A stretch of 64,000 nt of DNA from Stenotrophomonas sp. UBA7346 (GCA_002471015.1 DKPB01000085.1:1-64000), one strand, 5' to 3'; counted from the stretch's first letter, positions 51,671 to 60,492 are shown. The notes: generated by a model from the letters alone, not told the origin. Made by a program: numbers and translations.

Positions 51671-52675
51671 ATGAGCATCGAACTGCTGGCTGAAACCGCC
51701 CAGGCCATGGTTGCCCCGGGCAAGGGCATCATCGCCATTGACGAATCCACCGGCACGATTGCCAAGCGCTTCGCAAGCGTCGGCATCGAGAACACGGAAG
51801 AAAACCGTCGTGCCTACCGCGAACTGCTGCTGACCACGCCGAAGCTCAACGAGCACATCTCCGGCGCCATCCTGTACGACGAAACCATCCGCCAGTCGAC
51901 CAAGGACGGCGTGCCGTTCGCCAAGTACATGGCCGACAACGGCATGATCCCGGGCATCAAGGTCGACAAGGGTGCGCACCCGCTGGCCGGCTGCCCCGGT
52001 GAGCTGGTGACCGAAGGCCTGGACGGCCTGCGCGAGCGTCTGCAGGAGTACTACAAGCTGGGCGCCCGTTTCGCCAAGTGGCGTGCGGTGATCAACATCG
52101 GCGAAAGCATGCCGTCGGGTACCTGCATCGAGTCCAACGCCCACGCGCTGGCACGTTATGCTGCCCTGTGCCAGGAATGCGGCCTGGTGCCGATGGTTGA
52201 GCCGGAAGTGATCATGGACGGCGACCACGACATCGAGACCTGCTACGAAGTCACCGAAGCCACCCTGCGTTCGCTGTTCGACGCCCTGTACCAGCAGAAC
52301 GTGGTGCTGGAAGGCACCATCCTGAAGGCCTCGATGGTCATTCCGGGCAAGACCTGCGACGAGCAGGTGGATGTCGAGGAAGTGGCCGAGTCCACCGTGA
52401 TGTGCCTGAAGTCGACCGTGCCGGCGATCCTGCCGGGTGTGGTGTTCCTGTCCGGTGGCCAGAGCGACGAGCAGTCCACCGCGCACCTCAACGCCATGAA
52501 CCAGCTGGGCAACCTGCCGTGGCCGCTGAGCTTCTCCTATGGCCGCGCCATGCAGCAGGCGGCACTGAAGCTGTGGGCCAAGGATATGAAGGGCAACTAC
52601 GCTGCCGCACAGAAGACCGTGTTCGAGCGTGCCAAGGAAAACGGCCTGGCTGCACAGGGCAAGTGGGAAGGCTGA
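51671..52675 (+). CDS. fba: Class I fructose-bisphosphate aldolase
   Basis: The product is 334 residues. It is the Schiff-base (class I) aldolase, closer in pattern to eukaryotic aldolases than to class II zinc enzymes. It shows A-P-G-K-G-I-I-A-I-D-E-S-T-G-T-I near the N terminus and G-T-I-L-K-A-S-M-V with the probable Schiff-base lysine K219. I-N-I-G-E and F-L-S-G-G-Q-S-D-E complete the site. The final Tyr of animal enzymes is absent (ends KWEG). The ATG at 51671 has CAGGA upstream. It lies 164 bp after pyk with its own -10 box and ends in a strong terminator. Confidence 0.96.
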   Translation: MSIELLAETAQAMVAPGKGIIAIDESTGTIAKRFASVGIENTEENRRAYRELLLTTPKLNEHISGAILYDETIRQSTKDGVPFAKYMADNGMIPGIKVDKGAHPLAGCPGELVTEGLDGLRERLQEYYKLGARFAKWRAVINIGESMPSGTCIESNAHALARYAALCQECGLVPMVEPEVIMDGDHDIETCYEVTEATLRSLFDALYQQNVVLEGTILKASMVIPGKTCDEQVDVEEVAESTVMCLKSTVPAILPGVVFLSGGQSDEQSTAHLNAMNQLGNLPWPLSFSYGRAMQQAALKLWAKDMKGNYAAAQKTVFERAKENGLAAQGKWEG

Positions 52676-52696
52676 TAGGCCAACCTGCGTGAGTTG

Positions 52697-52732
52697 AACA
52701 AAACGCCGGCCATAAGCCGGCGTTTTGTTTTG
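52697..52732 (+). terminator. Terminator of fba
   Basis: AACAAAACGCCGGC (52697-52710) pairs with GCCGGCGTTTTGTT (52715-52728) around a CATAA loop. The A- and T-rich ends make it potentially active in both directions. Confidence 0.9.
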
Positions 52733-52742
52733 CTTTGCTTTT

Positions 52743-52852
52743 GCAGGTGCGGCGTTAGCCGCTGGTGCCAACACAACAGTCGAGGTGGCTGCATTGCAGT
52801 CATTCCAGGCAGCCTGATCATTTTCAGCTGCGTGGCTAACGCGGCTCCTGCA
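52743..52852. repeat. Inverted repeat of the GCGTTAGCC type
   Basis: GCAGGTGCGGCGTTAGCCGC at 52743 and its complement GCGTGGCTAACGCGGCTCCTGC ending at 52852 frame a ~70 bp centre. It is a third palindrome family in this window, located just before the promoter of the M1-like peptidase gene. Confidence 0.7.
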
Positions 52853-52896
52853 AGCTCGGCGCCCTACAATCGGGTTTTTTCCTCAGAGGTGATCCG

Positions 52897-54204
52897 ATGC
52901 ACCGCAGAATCGCGCTGGGACTGTTGGTGTCGACCATGACTGCATCCGCGTTTGCCGCGGAGCCACGCGATTTCGATATCCAGCACTACGCAACCAGCCT
53001 GGATCTGGATATCGCCACCGGTCAGCTGCAGGGGGAGACCCTGGTGCGCTTCGACGCCACGGCCCCACTGCATCAGCTGGTCCTGGACAGTGGTGAACTG
53101 GTCGTCGATTCGGTCACGCACGATGACAAGCCCCTCAACTTCCAGCAGGCCGATGGAACGCTGACCATCAGCCTTGCAGCGACGTTGACCGCGGGTCAGC
53201 AAGGCAGCGTACGCGTGCACTACCGCGGCAAGCCGCGCTTTGGCCTGGAGTTCGCCGCCGCACGCAACGAGGTCTACACGATATTCTCCACCAGCCAATG
53301 GATGCCTTCGGTGGATGCGCCGGACGAGCGCGCTACGTTGCAGTTGGCACTACGCCTTCCTCGCGACCTGCATGCGACGGCGGTTGGCGATGAACTGCCA
53401 TCGCGCCTGCTCGGTGATGGTCGCATCGAACACCGATGGCAGCTGCGCAAACCAACGCCGGCGTTCGTCTATGGCTTTGCTGCAGGGCCTTATCAGCACG
53501 CGCGGCAGGGGCGCTTGCAGTTCTACTCGAAGGACCGTTCCGAGGCCGAGCTGCGGCAGGTGTTCGCCGCCACTGACGACATGCTCGACTTCTTCGCTGC
53601 ACGCGCAGGCCTGGCCTATGAAGGCGACTATCGGCAGGCGCTGGTCGCCAACACAATCGGCCAGGAAATGGCTGGTTTGTCGGTGATGTCGGAGGCCTAT
53701 GGCAAAGGCGTGCTGGATGATCCCACCCAGACTGGCTTGATCGCCCACGAAGCCGCGCATCAATGGTGGGGCGTACGCGTGACCTGCGCCAGCTGGGAGC
53801 ACTTCTGGCTCAACGAAGGTTTCGCCAACTTCATGACCGCGGCGTGGTTGCAGCAGGCGCAGGGCGAGGCCGCCTACCAGGCGATGGTGCAGGGCTGGGA
53901 GCAGCGGGTGCGGGCGCTGCGTGAGAAGGGCGCTGATCGGCCGTTGGTGTATCCGGATTGGAACAAACCCAGCGCCGATGATCGTGCGGTGGTCTACAGG
54001 AAGGGCGCGTACGTGCTGCACCGCTTGCGCATGGAATTGGGCGAAGAGCAGTTCTGGCGCGGGTTGCGCGAGTACACACAGGCCAATGATGGGCGCTCGG
54101 TGGTGACGGCGGATTTCCAGAAGGCGATGGAGCGTGCGGCCGGGCGCTCACTGCAGGGGTTTTTTGATGCCTGGGTTTATGGGGTGGGGGGTGAAGTCGG
54201 GTGA
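52897..54204 (+). CDS. M1-like (gluzincin) metallopeptidase, short form
   Basis: The product is 435 residues. A signal peptide (ends near AFAAE) is followed by the M1 beta domain and a catalytic domain with HEAAHQWWG (H284, E285, H288) and the third ligand E307 in NEGFAN, giving canonical HExxH-x18-E spacing. The catalytic Tyr region lies near Y-R-K-G-A-Y-V-L. The GxMEN exopeptidase motif expected ~25 residues before the zinc motif is replaced by G-Q-E-M-A-G-L-S. The usual large C-terminal domain is missing. It is probably a periplasmic peptidase, but aminopeptidase activity is uncertain. Confidence 0.88.
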   Translation: MHRRIALGLLVSTMTASAFAAEPRDFDIQHYATSLDLDIATGQLQGETLVRFDATAPLHQLVLDSGELVVDSVTHDDKPLNFQQADGTLTISLAATLTAGQQGSVRVHYRGKPRFGLEFAAARNEVYTIFSTSQWMPSVDAPDERATLQLALRLPRDLHATAVGDELPSRLLGDGRIEHRWQLRKPTPAFVYGFAAGPYQHARQGRLQFYSKDRSEAELRQVFAATDDMLDFFAARAGLAYEGDYRQALVANTIGQEMAGLSVMSEAYGKGVLDDPTQTGLIAHEAAHQWWGVRVTCASWEHFWLNEGFANFMTAAWLQQAQGEAAYQAMVQGWEQRVRALREKGADRPLVYPDWNKPSADDRAVVYRKGAYVLHRLRMELGEEQFWRGLREYTQANDGRSVVTADFQKAMERAAGRSLQGFFDAWVYGVGGEVG

Positions 54205-54221
54205 TTGGTTTGCGACAAAGA

Positions 54222-54353
54222 GCTACCCCTCCCCAACCCTCCCCTTGCCTGCGGCAAAGGGAGGGGGCTGTTCATGCAGGGCGGATAGATCGCGGGCAGC
54301 CGCTCTTGCCCCCTCCCTTTCGCGCAGCGAAGGGAGGGCTGGGGAGGGGTAGC
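54222..54353. repeat. Long C/G-rich inverted repeat between convergent genes
   Basis: GCTACCCCTCCCCAACCCTC (from 54222) is the complement of a GAGGGCTGGGGAGGGGTAGC end (to 54353). Each arm also contains its own CCCTCCCTTTCGC-type hairpin. It sits between the convergent M1-like and macrodomain genes and is followed by TTTTGCTTTTGC, so it may end both transcripts. Confidence 0.78.
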
Positions 54354-54387
54354 TTTTGCTTTTGCTTGGCCGTTAAACAACCAAACC

Positions 54388-54978
54388 TCAATGCGCAGGC
54401 GCAAACCCACCCGCAAACGACGCCAGTACAGAACCCGTTTGCTCCTGCGCCGGCGCAGCGCTGGCCAGGGCCTGCTGGTAGATCTTGAATGCCGCAGCGT
54501 TGTAAGCCACCAGCACGATCCGCGAAGGCCGCGCATGGCTCTTCTGCCAGGTCATGGTCTCGGTGGCGGCTATGACCGCCGCCTGATGCAGCGGGTAGCC
54601 ATACACGCCGCAACTGATCGCCGGGAATGCAATTGATTCCAACCCCATCTGCTCAGCCAGGCGCAGCGATTGCCAGTAGCAATTGGCCAGCAACGCTGCT
54701 TCATCATGGCGACCATCGCGCCACACCGGGCCAACGGTATGGAATACATGTTTGGCCGGCAGATTGTGTCCGCCGGTGGCGCGCACCTCGCCGGTGGGGC
54801 AGCGCACCCCGGTGCGCAGTTCGGGCAACTGCTCGCATTCGCGCAGCAGGCCGGGGCCTGCGGCCCGATGGATTGCGCCGTCCACGCCCCCGCCGCCAAG
54901 CAGGCTTTCGTTGGCCGCGTTGACGATGACGTCAACGGCCAGTTCGGTGATGTCGCCCTGCCAGACTTCAATGTTCAT
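54388..54978 (-). CDS. Macrodomain protein (O-acetyl-ADP-ribose deacetylase-like)
   Basis: The product is 196 residues. The macrodomain motifs are intact: VNAANESLLGGGGVDGAIH at 20-40 with the catalytic Asp in GVDGA, and A-I-S-C-G-V-Y-G-Y-P. The class resembles YmdB/MacroD, which remove O-acetyl-ADP-ribose or ADP-ribose from proteins. The last ~25 residues are an Ala-rich extension. It is monocistronic and convergent with the M1-like peptidase gene. No ADP-ribosyltransferase partner is nearby. Confidence 0.93.
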   Translation of the reverse strand: MNIEVWQGDITELAVDVIVNAANESLLGGGGVDGAIHRAAGPGLLRECEQLPELRTGVRCPTGEVRATGGHNLPAKHVFHTVGPVWRDGRHDEAALLANCYWQSLRLAEQMGLESIAFPAISCGVYGYPLHQAAVIAATETMTWQKSHARPSRIVLVAYNAAAFKIYQQALASAAPAQEQTGSVLASFAGGFAPAH

Positions 54979-55087
54979 GGCCGTGATCTTCCCTTGCGAT
55001 GTATGAGAAAGATGTGACGGCTACCGCCACGCCGGACACAGCGGCAGTCTGCGCCCATGGCGTCTCATCTGGTGCGATTCACGGACC

Positions 55088-55120
55088 CGGAAAAGCACGA
55101 AGGCCGCATGGGCGGCCTTC
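55088..55120 (-). terminator. Terminator of cysK
   Basis: On the minus strand GAAGGCCGC (complement of 55112-55120) pairs with GCGGCCTTC (complement of 55099-55107) around CCAT and runs into GTGCTTTTCC. Confidence 0.75.
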
Positions 55121-55148
55121 GCGTTGCTGACGGGTTAAGTAACGACAG

Positions 55149-56108
55149 TTACGGAAGGCCAGCCAGCCAGTCGTCGTCCGAGCCGTCGTTGACGTCGGCG
55201 AACAGCGGGGTGGAGAAGTAGCGCTCGCCGGTATCGGGCAGCATCGCCAGGATCACCGAGCCGGCCTCGGCCTTGGCGGCGACATCCAGCGCTGTGGCGA
55301 CGGTGGCACCGGCCGAGATGCCGACGAAGATGCCTTCCTCGGCGGCCAGCCGGCGCGAGGTATCAATCGCACGATCGTCCTGGATCGACAGCAACTGGTC
55401 GTAGACCTCGCGGTTGAGCACTTCCGGGACGAAGTCCGGGGTCCAGCCCTGGATCTTGTGCGGGCTGAACTCCTTGCCGGCGAGCAGGGCGGCACCGGCC
55501 GGTTCGGTGGCGATGATGCGGGTGTCCGGGCGGGCCAGCTTCAGCACCTCGCCCACGCCGGTGAGGGTGCCGCCGGTGCCCCAGCCGCTGACGAAGTAAT
55601 CCAGCCGCTTGCCAGCGAAGTCGCGCAGGATTTCGGCGGCGGTGGTCTGGCGGTGGAAGGCCGGGTTGGCCGGATTGGCAAACTGGCTGGCCAGGAACCA
55701 GCCATGCTGTTGAGCCAGTTCCTTGGCCTTGCGCACCATGCCGGTACCGCGTTCGGCGGCCGGGGTCAGGATCACCTTGGCGCCGTAGGCGCGCATCAGC
55801 TTGCGACGCTCCACCGAGAAGGTTTCCACCATGGTGGCGACGAACTTGTAGCCGCGCGCGGCGGCCACCATGGCCAGGGCCACGCCGGTATTGCCGGAGG
55901 TGGCTTCGACGATGGTGTCGCCGGGCTTGATCAGGCCCTTCTTCTCCGCGTCCAGGATGATGGCCAGGGCCAAGCGGTCCTTGACCGAGCCGGCCGGGTT
56001 GAACGACTCCACCTTGACGTAGATATCCACGCCGGCCGGGGCCAGGCGGTTGAGCTTGACCACCGGTGTATTGCCGATGGTGTCCAGGATGCTGTTGTAG
56101 ATAGCCAT
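55149..56108 (-). CDS. cysK: Cysteine synthase A (O-acetylserine sulfhydrylase)
   Basis: The product is 319 residues. It makes cysteine from O-acetylserine and sulfide. The PLP lysine is K43 in NPAGSVKDRLA. The phosphate loop is TSGNTG and the Gly-rich loop is S-G-W-G-T-G-G-T-L-T-G. The start at 56108 has GGAG on the coding strand; longer frames upstream run antisense through cysG. It is 20 bp downstream of cysG on the same strand and is probably co-transcribed with it. Confidence 0.96.
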   Translation of the reverse strand: MAIYNSILDTIGNTPVVKLNRLAPAGVDIYVKVESFNPAGSVKDRLALAIILDAEKKGLIKPGDTIVEATSGNTGVALAMVAAARGYKFVATMVETFSVERRKLMRAYGAKVILTPAAERGTGMVRKAKELAQQHGWFLASQFANPANPAFHRQTTAAEILRDFAGKRLDYFVSGWGTGGTLTGVGEVLKLARPDTRIIATEPAGAALLAGKEFSPHKIQGWTPDFVPEVLNREVYDQLLSIQDDRAIDTSRRLAAEEGIFVGISAGATVATALDVAAKAEAGSVILAMLPDTGERYFSTPLFADVNDGSDDDWLAGLP

Positions 56109-56128
56109 TGAATTCTCCGGGGAGGTGG

Positions 56129-57592
56129 TCAGGCGGCGTCGGCCAGTGTGGGCGCAGCCGTCTTTGCGGAAAGTGAGGAAGCAGGAGGCGTTGCGAGCAG
56201 CGGCGGCGTGCCGAACCAATGCAGCTCGTCGGCCAGTGCCGCTACGTCGCCCAGGATCAGCAAGGCTGGCGACTGCACCTGGTGCTGGGCGGCGGTATCG
56301 GGCAATTGCTGCAGCGGCCCTCGGACCACACGTTGGTTGGCACGTGAGCCGTTCTCGATCAGCGCGAACGGCGTGTTGGCGGGCAGCCCCGCGCCCAGCA
56401 GGCGCTTGCGGATCTGCGCCAGCGCGGCAACGCCCATGTAGAACACCAGGGTCTGCCGCGGCTGCGCCAGTTCCGGCCAATCCAGTGTGTCCAATGAATC
56501 CTTGCAGTGCGCGGTGACCAGGCGCAGCTGCTGGGCATGGTTGCGATGGGTCAGCGGTATGCCGGCGTAGGCGGCGCAAGCCAGCGCGGCGGTGATGCCG
56601 GGCACCACCTCATAGGGCACGCCGTGGGTGCGCAGGAACTGCAGTTCCTCGCCGCCGCGACCAAACACGAAGGCATCGCCGCCCTTGAGCCGCACCACGC
56701 GCTTGCCGGCGCGGGCATGCGCCAGCATCAGCGCATGGATGTGGTCCTGCGCGGTGCTGTGGCCCTGCGCGGACTTGCCGACCTCGATGTAGTCGGCATC
56801 GCGGCGGGCCAGTTGCAGCACCTCGGCGCTGACCAGGCGGTCGTGCAGGATGACATCGGCCTGGTTGAGCGCGCGCAGGGCATTGAGAGTCAGCAGGCCG
56901 GGGTCGCCGGAGCCGGCGCCCACCAGCACCACCGAACCGATGGGGGTGGCGGCTTCCTCGCGCAGGTCCTGCAGCAGCTGGCACTGTGCGTCCACGCTCT
57001 GGCGGCGACGCAACAGGCCCAGCATCGGGCCCTCGACCAAGCGGTCAAAGAAACGGCGGCGCGCGGCCAGGTCAGGCAGCTGCGCGCGGATCAGGCTGCG
57101 CTTGCGGGTAACCAGGTCAGCCAGGTCGCCCCAAGCCTGATCGAACAGGGATTCAATGCGACCGCGTACATGGCGGGCCACCATCGGCGCACCGCCGCCA
57201 CTGGAAATGGCAATCTGCAGCGGCCCGCGTTCCACCACGGCCGGAACATGGAAGGCGGACAGCTGCGCATCGTCCACTACGTTGGCGAACAGGCGCCTGG
57301 CCTGGGCGGCGGCGGCCACGTCACGGTTGATGGCAGGGTCGTCGGTGGCGGCGATCACCAGCCAGATATCGGTGTCCAGCCATTGCGCATCGAATTCGCC
57401 CTGCAGCCACTGCAGCTGGCCGGCCTCCAGCCGCGCCAGCAGGCCTGCACTCAGCCGCGGTGCGCCTACGCGGGGCAGGGCACCGGCGTGCAGCAGGGCC
57501 TCGGTCTTGCGCTCGGCGACCGCTCCGCCCCCCACCACCAGCACAGCCCGTCCCTTGAGGTCGGCAAACAGCGGAAACAGAGGGGCGTCCAA
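56129..57592 (-). CDS. cysG: Siroheme synthase CysG (trifunctional)
   Basis: The product is 487 residues. It converts uroporphyrinogen III to siroheme, the cofactor of sulfite reductase. The N-terminal dehydrogenase/ferrochelatase part has V-L-V-V-G-G-G-A-V-A-E-R-K (NAD binding) and ISSGGGAPMVAR. The C-terminal SUMT part has V-G-A-G-S-G-D-P-G-L-L-T and R-L-K-G-G-D-A-F-V-F-G-R-G-G-E-E. The last ~25 residues are an Ala/Pro-rich extension. The only plausible start is TTG at 57592, giving M-D-A-P-L-F-P-L-F; I see no in-frame ATG or GTG nearby and no strong ribosome-binding site. Confidence 0.94.
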   Translation of the reverse strand: MDAPLFPLFADLKGRAVLVVGGGAVAERKTEALLHAGALPRVGAPRLSAGLLARLEAGQLQWLQGEFDAQWLDTDIWLVIAATDDPAINRDVAAAAQARRLFANVVDDAQLSAFHVPAVVERGPLQIAISSGGGAPMVARHVRGRIESLFDQAWGDLADLVTRKRSLIRAQLPDLAARRRFFDRLVEGPMLGLLRRRQSVDAQCQLLQDLREEAATPIGSVVLVGAGSGDPGLLTLNALRALNQADVILHDRLVSAEVLQLARRDADYIEVGKSAQGHSTAQDHIHALMLAHARAGKRVVRLKGGDAFVFGRGGEELQFLRTHGVPYEVVPGITAALACAAYAGIPLTHRNHAQQLRLVTAHCKDSLDTLDWPELAQPRQTLVFYMGVAALAQIRKRLLGAGLPANTPFALIENGSRANQRVVRGPLQQLPDTAAQHQVQSPALLILGDVAALADELHWFGTPPLLATPPASSLSAKTAAPTLADAA

Positions 57593-57758
57593 GGCGTTAA
57601 TGTCAGCGGTATGAGGAGGCCCGTGAACGTAACCCCCGGCCGTCGGGGTCGGAAATGACTTGCCCAGCGGGGTAAATTACTTTCAGTTATAAGCTCGAAC
57701 GACGAATTGGCCTACATTCTTCACACACCCTTACTGAAGTTCACACTTACCCACTGCG

Positions 57759-58742
57759 ATGACCCTTACCCAACTGCGTTACCTCGTAGCCATTGCCGAT
57801 GCCGAGCTGAACATCACGCTCGCCGCGACACGGGTGCATGCCACCCAGCCGGGGTTGTCCAAACAGCTCAAACAGCTTGAGGACGAGTTGGGCTTTCTGT
57901 TGTTCGTGCGCAAGGGACGCAGCCTGGAGTCGGTGACGCCCGCAGGCGAGGAAGTGATCAGCCGCGCCCGTGCGGTACTGGCCGAGGCCAACAACATCCG
58001 CACCTATGCCGCCAACCAGCGCCGCGAGAGCCACGGCCAGCTGGTGCTGACCACCACCCACACGCAGGCGCGCTTCGTGCTGCCACCGGCGGTCGCACGT
58101 ATCAAACAGGCCTATCCGCAGGTCAGCGTGCACCTGCAGCAGGCCGCCGAAAGCGACGCGCTGGACCTGCTCAGCCAAGGCGACGCCGACATCGCCATCA
58201 TCAGTACCGCGGGCGGTGAACCCACCACCGGCATTGCCGTGCCGTTGTACCGCTGGCGGCGGCTGGTGCTGGTGCCCAAGGGCCATCCCTTCGATCGCCC
58301 GGGCAATGTGCCTGACATGGCCGCATTGGCAAGCCAGCCGCTGATCAGCTACGAATCCTCCACCCGCACCAGTTCGTCATTGCGGCGCGCTTTTGCCGCA
58401 CTGGATCTGGAGCCGGACCTGACCTTGACCGCACTGGATGCGGACCTGATCAAGACCTATGTACGTACTGGCCTGGGGGTCGGGCTGCTGGCGGAGATGG
58501 CAGTCAACAGCTACGACACCGATCTGCGTGCCTGGCCGGCACCGGCATCAATTCCCGAATGCATCGCCTGGGCGGTGTTGCCGCGCGACCGGGTGCTGCG
58601 CGACTACGCGCTGGAACTGGTGCACGTGCTGGCACCGCAGATCGACAAACGTGACCTGCGGCGCGTGCTGGACGGCAACCAGGCCGCCGACTGGCCGGTG
58701 CCGCCCACCTGGGAATCGCTCACCCAGACCATCACCGTCTGA
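57759..58742 (+). CDS. cysB: LysR-type regulator CysB
   Basis: The product is 327 residues. CysB activates sulfate-assimilation genes with N-acetylserine as inducer. The LysR helix-turn-helix shows A-A-T-R-V-H-A-T-Q-P-G-L-S-K-Q-L-K-Q-L-E. The effector domain has T-T-H-T-Q-A-R-F-V-L-P and the S-Y-E-S-S-T-R segment typical of CysB. It is divergent from cysG-cysK; the 166-bp gap has an AT-rich centre (57675-57730) where a CysB site would be expected. Cbl-type paralogues exist but the gene context favours CysB. Confidence 0.94.
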   Translation: MTLTQLRYLVAIADAELNITLAATRVHATQPGLSKQLKQLEDELGFLLFVRKGRSLESVTPAGEEVISRARAVLAEANNIRTYAANQRRESHGQLVLTTTHTQARFVLPPAVARIKQAYPQVSVHLQQAAESDALDLLSQGDADIAIISTAGGEPTTGIAVPLYRWRRLVLVPKGHPFDRPGNVPDMAALASQPLISYESSTRTSSSLRRAFAALDLEPDLTLTALDADLIKTYVRTGLGVGLLAEMAVNSYDTDLRAWPAPASIPECIAWAVLPRDRVLRDYALELVHVLAPQIDKRDLRRVLDGNQAADWPVPPTWESLTQTITV

Positions 58743-58747
58743 CCACG

Positions 58748-59461
58748 ATGGGCAGGAAGGCGGCTCTGCTTGTCCTGCCCGGCCTGGATGGCACTGCGGG
58801 CTTGCACGCACCTTTCATCGCGGCGCTTGGTACCGCCTGGCACGCGATCACGGTAGTGCGCTATCCGCACGACCAGCAACTGGATTACCCGGCGCTGGAG
58901 GCACTGGTACGTGCAGCCCTGCCCACCGATGTTCCCTTCGTACTGCTGGGGGAGTCGTTCTCCGGTCCGATTGCGGTATCGATAGCCGCCAATCCCCCTG
59001 CGAACCTGATCGGTCTGGTACTGAGCACCACCTTCGCACGGGCACCGTTGCCGTTGCTGTCACCGTTTGCCGCCATCGGCCAGCGCATGCCGGTAAGCAC
59101 GCTGCCGATGCCACTGCTGCGCTGGCTGCTGTTTGACCGCTGGGCCAGCGCCGCTCTGCTTGCGCAGATGAAGTCGGCATTGCAGCAGATTGAGCCGGCC
59201 GTACTGCGGCATCGTGCGGCACTGACGCTGCAGGTGGATGCAACGTCGCAGCTGTCCCGCATCGCTGTACCGGTGCTTTATCTGCGCGCCCTGCATGACC
59301 GTCTGATCCGTGCGGCGTCGGCACGGCAGATTTTGGCCAGGGTCGATGATGCCCGTCTGGTTGAACTGGCCGGCCCGCATATGTTGCTGCAGGCCTGTCC
59401 GCAGACGGCGGCAGCGGCAGTCTTGTCCTTTGCAGCGCAATTGCAGGGCAGCAACGAATAG
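58748..59461 (+). CDS. Alpha/beta hydrolase
   Basis: The product is 237 residues. The nucleophile is S70 in the elbow G-E-S-F-S-G. The acid is probably the Asp in R-A-L-H-D-R-L, and the histidine is in A-G-P-H-M-L-L-Q. An oxyanion region is near L-P-G-L-D-G-T-A-G. It begins 5 bp after cysB and may be co-transcribed with it. Substrate unknown. Confidence 0.85.
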   Translation: MGRKAALLVLPGLDGTAGLHAPFIAALGTAWHAITVVRYPHDQQLDYPALEALVRAALPTDVPFVLLGESFSGPIAVSIAANPPANLIGLVLSTTFARAPLPLLSPFAAIGQRMPVSTLPMPLLRWLLFDRWASAALLAQMKSALQQIEPAVLRHRAALTLQVDATSQLSRIAVPVLYLRALHDRLIRAASARQILARVDDARLVELAGPHMLLQACPQTAAAAVLSFAAQLQGSNE

Positions 59462-59579
59462 GCGGGACGGCCAGTGGATGCTCATCCGCTTCTGCTACTG
59501 CCAAAGCAGTGCAAACCCTACTTCCATGCGCTTCCGGGGTGTGCATGCTCGTCGAGCAGTGATTGTGGAGCGTATCCGC

Positions 59580-59876
59580 ATGCGACGCCCGGACAACGAT
59601 GGCAGCGAGCCGCTGCTGGTGGAATGCCATCTGCACGGCCGGCAGGTCTCGGCCGTGGTCTGTCGGCATATGCTGCAGTTGCCGTCGCCGCGCCTGGGTG
59701 TCATCGAGAACAGCAACGACCCCTACGACCTGCAGGCCTGGTGTCATCTGTGCGAAGACATGTACCAGCAGCAAGGTGGCTTGACCGAGGTGTTTGATGC
59801 CTTCAACGACATGAGCATCGTCTGCGTGCTGTGCTACGCACAGCTCAAGCAGCGTCACCACATCGCGCTGAATTGA
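59580..59876 (+). CDS. Small Cys-rich protein with two CxxC motifs
   Basis: The product is 98 residues. I do not recognise the family. Cysteines are at 16, 28, 55, 58, 82 and 85. The pairs C55-x-x-C58 (WCHLCEDMY) and C82-x-x-C85 (VCVLCYAQL) would make a four-cysteine zinc site with H29 and the C-terminal R-H-H nearby. The C-terminal C-x-x-C followed by Y-A-Q-L-K-Q-R-H looks like a zinc ribbon. GGAG at 59567-59570 supports the ATG at 59580; an ATG at 59526 in frame is possible. There is no signal peptide. Confidence 0.72.
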   Translation: MRRPDNDGSEPLLVECHLHGRQVSAVVCRHMLQLPSPRLGVIENSNDPYDLQAWCHLCEDMYQQQGGLTEVFDAFNDMSIVCVLCYAQLKQRHHIALN

Positions 59877-59967
59877 GAGACGCGTATTCATCATCTGCAG
59901 GCTGCGGCAAACGGTCGCACCTGCGCCGGACAATGGATGCGGCGGGCACCGATAGAATGCCGGGGCC

Positions 59968-60417
59968 ATGCGCCTGACCCGTATCCACCGCTTCCTGCTG
60001 CAGCTTGCACTGTTGGCCGCCGTGCTGATGGCGGTGGCGCCGGTGATCAGCCGTTGGCAGCAGTCACACCAGGCCGGACATGCGCAGATGAGGGTCGGCA
60101 TGGCGATGCCGGCCGCGACGCAGCCCGCAGACCCGCACGCGGCACATCACGGCATGCATGCCGCGCATCAACATCCTGCCAGCGGAGCGATGGCGCCGGC
60201 AGCCAGGCCCACGTCGCCAGCCGATCCGCATGCCGCCCACGGCGAGGCCTGCGACTACTGCAGCATGGCCTCGCGCCTGCTGCCCTGGTTGGCCTTGCTG
60301 CTGGTGCTGCCGCCGTTGCTGTACCGGCTTTCGCCGTGGGTGCCGCGCAGCACGGCATTGCCGCCCAGCCTGCGCTGGCCTGCCCATCCCGCGCGCGGGC
60401 CGCCGCCGCTCTCCTGA
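59968..60417 (+). CDS. DUF2946 family protein, His/Met-rich
   Basis: The product is 149 residues. An N-terminal membrane helix is followed by a His/Met/Ala-rich stretch (residues 40-90, with repeats like D-P-H-A-A-H-H-G-M-H), a C-D-Y-C pair and a second helix. DUF2946 proteins are small, often copper-associated and lie next to TonB-dependent copper receptors, as here (60493). The His/Met content suggests metal binding (inference). It is 75 bp upstream of the receptor gene and is probably in the same operon. Confidence 0.85.
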   Translation: MRLTRIHRFLLQLALLAAVLMAVAPVISRWQQSHQAGHAQMRVGMAMPAATQPADPHAAHHGMHAAHQHPASGAMAPAARPTSPADPHAAHGEACDYCSMASRLLPWLALLLVLPPLLYRLSPWVPRSTALPPSLRWPAHPARGPPPLS

Positions 60418-60492
60418 CACAACCACCACCTTTCCTGTGTGCCGCGCGCTGCCGATAGGGCAGGGCGTGGCTGTGTCGTATTGGAGAATTGC

